Shown: positions 7,408-8,733 of the stretch, piece after piece
Position numbering within the stretch: position 1 is the stretch's first letter
Layout: each line of letters begins with the position of its first letter
Assembly: GCA_021824855.1 (NCBI GenBank)
Contig: JAKAJX010000156.1
Location: 1 to 8,733, forward strand
Length of the DNA: 8,733 nucleotides
DNA from: Bacteroidota bacterium
Lineage (GTDB): Bacteria; Bacteroidota; Bacteroidia; Chitinophagales; Chitinophagaceae
Reading direction: 5' to 3'
Program-made: the position numbers and the translations under genes
The notes under the pieces: model-generated
Databases searched by the model: none
What the model saw: only the letters and a program-made list of their open reading frames with translations
What the model was told of the DNA's origin: nothing

Positions 7408-7412
7408 CTTTT

Positions 7413-8093
7413 ATGAAAAAATTTGCTGTAATTGTTGCAGGTGGTAATGGACAAAGAATGGAAAGTGCTTTGCCAAAGCAATTTTTATTGCTGAAAGAAA
7501 AGCCAATATTATGGTACACTGTACAAACTTTTTTAAAAAGTTTTAGCGACCTGCAAATTATTTTAGTACTGCCTCAAGCTTTTATCGAAAATGGCGATAG
7601 TATTGTTACTGGTTTAGATGCAACTAACAGAATTAAAATTATTCAAGGTGGAGATACTCGATTTCAATCGGTAAAAAATGGTTTGCAATTGGTTGAAGCT
7701 GATTCAATTGTTTTTGTACATGATGGCGTTAGATGTTTGGTTGATGAAGATCTTATACAAAGATGTTATTGGCAAGCTATTGAAAAAGGAAGTGCGGTGC
7801 CTGTAGTTACTGCAACCGATAGTATACGTATTGTTGAAGGAGAAAATCATGCTGTTTGTAATAGAAATAATATTCGCATTATTCAAACACCACAAACATT
7901 TAAAAGCAATATATTGTTGCCTGCATTTCAGCAACCATATATCAATGATTTTACCGATGAAGCTACTGTGGTAGAAGCTAACGGAAATAAAGTTTATTTA
8001 ATTGAAGGAAATTATAATAACATTAAAATTACTCGTCCTGTAGATTTGTTGATAGCCGAAAAAATGATAGAAGAAAAATTAATGCTTAAATAG
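7413..8093 (+). CDS. ispD: 2-C-methyl-D-erythritol 4-phosphate cytidylyltransferase
   Basis: IspD makes 4-(CDP)-2-C-methyl-D-erythritol from MEP and CTP in the cytoplasmic MEP pathway of isoprenoid synthesis. The 226-residue length is normal. The N-terminal nucleotide-binding signature is VIVAGGNGQRMESALPKQF (Arg15 and Lys22 at the catalytic positions). Other family motifs are VHDGVR (Asp104, Arg107, equivalent to E. coli D106 and R109), PVVTATDSI, IQTPQTF, FTDEATVVE (180-188) and NNIKITRPVDL with Lys205 (equivalent to K213). The start is ATG at 7413; extension to a TTG at 7374 would add 13 residues before the family's usual start and place the promoter element inside the gene. It reads away from the metal cassette and is probably unrelated to it. 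Its 3' end overlaps the convergent acyltransferase gene. Confidence 0.97.
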   Translation: MKKFAVIVAGGNGQRMESALPKQFLLLKEKPILWYTVQTFLKSFSDLQIILVLPQAFIENGDSIVTGLDATNRIKIIQGGDTRFQSVKNGLQLVEADSIVFVHDGVRCLVDEDLIQRCYWQAIEKGSAVPVVTATDSIRIVEGENHAVCNRNNIRIIQTPQTFKSNILLPAFQQPYINDFTDEATVVEANGNKVYLIEGNYNNIKITRPVDLLIAEKMIEEKLMLK

Positions 8094-8733
8094 GTTGAAT
8101 GGAAATTTTAAATAGTTAAAATGCCAATGATAATAAGGCTGATTGTATGCACCCATTTTTTGGTAAAACTCTTTTACACCAGGTATTTCAGAACCTTCCA
8201 AATCGAGCAACAAATTGCAAGATGCAAACTCTTGTATCATATGATCCATTAAAAAATGATTGGCATGTTGTAGTTTACCTTGATGTGTGGTTACATTAAT
8301 GATATTGTATAATCGGTGATTGTCTTTTAATAAAATTGCTGCCGATAAAATTTCGTCATTTTCATTCTTTACTATTCTGACAATACATTGATTTGTTTTT
8401 TTGTAGGTTTCGCAAATTGTTTTAAACTTACTGTAATCTTTATTTTTTATATGAACATTTTTTTTCTGAATTATTGTTTTGTGAAGTTGCATGCAGCTAT
8501 CAATATTTTCGGATGGTAAATACAGAAGTTGGTTCGATTTTTTTAAAATGCGTTTAAAGTTGGTAGAGTATGCCGAATATATTTTATGATAACCTTCTCT
8601 AAGGTCAATTATATAATTATCTCTGAGTGTAAAAGAATGAAGATGTTCTATGTTTATATTTTGATGATTTAAAAAATAATTGCCATACTTTGTAAATGAT
8701 TTTGCCATTTGCATGGCGTTAGAAAAGTCTTTC
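8079..8733 (-). CDS. GNAT/FemAB-like acyltransferase (5' partial at the right edge)
   Basis: The reading frame is open to the right edge (visible N-terminal residues KDFSNA precede the Met at 8714), so 217 residues of what is usually a roughly 300-residue protein are seen, and the ATG at 8714 is probably internal. Features fitting a two-lobed GNAT/FemAB-like fold are YSAYSTNFKRILKKS (a basic segment seen in FemAB-like proteins), SAAILLKDNHRLYNIINVTT (core beta-strands), an ANHFLMDHMIQEFA helix and LLDLEGSEIPGVKEFYQKMGA near the C-terminus, a signature I associate with Bacteroidota FemAB-like acetyltransferases. The acceptor is unknown; peptidoglycan precursor or another amine are possible. 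No link to the metal genes is visible. Confidence 0.8.
   Translation of the reverse strand, partial: KDFSNAMQMAKSFTKYGNYFLNHQNINIEHLHSFTLRDNYIIDLREGYHKIYSAYSTNFKRILKKSNQLLYLPSENIDSCMQLHKTIIQKKNVHIKNKDYSKFKTICETYKKTNQCIVRIVKNENDEILSAAILLKDNHRLYNIINVTTHQGKLQHANHFLMDHMIQEFASCNLLLDLEGSEIPGVKEFYQKMGAYNQPYYHWHFNYLKFPFNLFKH

Noticed and set aside
7374..7412. N-terminal extension of IspD from a TTG at 7374
   Set aside because: IspD family members begin a few residues before the AGG motif, which fits ATG 7413; the extension would also contain the promoter element.

Overview
The window is AT-rich with Bacteroidota hallmarks: no Shine-Dalgarno sequences ahead of the genes, a TAnnTTTG-type promoter element, heavy Asn/Lys/Ile use, lipoproteins with a Bacteroidota-style lipobox, and an RND pump fused to its own outer-membrane channel. 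Protein families and small-gene content fit a Chitinophagaceae/Sphingobacteriia-like or Flavobacteriia-like member best; this taxonomic placement is inference from style, not a database match.

Bases 1-5519 (+ strand) hold a heavy-metal efflux operon. A CzcA/CusA-type RND pump, missing only a few N-terminal codons at the left edge, is translationally fused to a TolC-like outer-membrane factor through a retained signal-peptide-like segment. Ten bases later comes the lipoprotein membrane-fusion (adaptor) subunit. These two genes encode all three parts of a trans-envelope efflux machine. Residues around the pump's central cavity look more like the divalent-cation (Zn/Co/Cd/Ni) branch than the Cu(I)/Ag(I) branch. 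The operon ends at a strong hairpin at 5550-5581.

Bases 5595-7325 (- strand) hold a convergent three-gene cassette, transcribed leftward towards the same hairpin. In order of transcription it encodes a small membrane-anchored Cys/His protein of a family I associate with Bacteroidota but cannot name, an outer-membrane beta-barrel-like protein whose mature N-terminus would begin C-x2-C-x-C, and a YHS-domain lipoprotein. All three are predicted envelope proteins with cysteine clusters, which together with the adjacent pump suggests a periplasmic/outer-membrane metal-handling module. This is the least described part of the window.

Bases 7326-7412 are a divergent regulatory region with a perfect short inverted repeat on the cassette side and a TAnnTTTG promoter element almost touching the next start codon. 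Bases 7413-8093 (+) encode IspD of the MEP isoprenoid pathway, a housekeeping gene. Bases 8079-8733 (-) hold the C-terminal two thirds or so of a GNAT/FemAB-like acyltransferase running off the right edge; its 3' end overlaps the 3' end of ispD by 15 bases. There is no gene-free stretch over 300 bases, and no RNA gene, CRISPR array or mobile element is evident.
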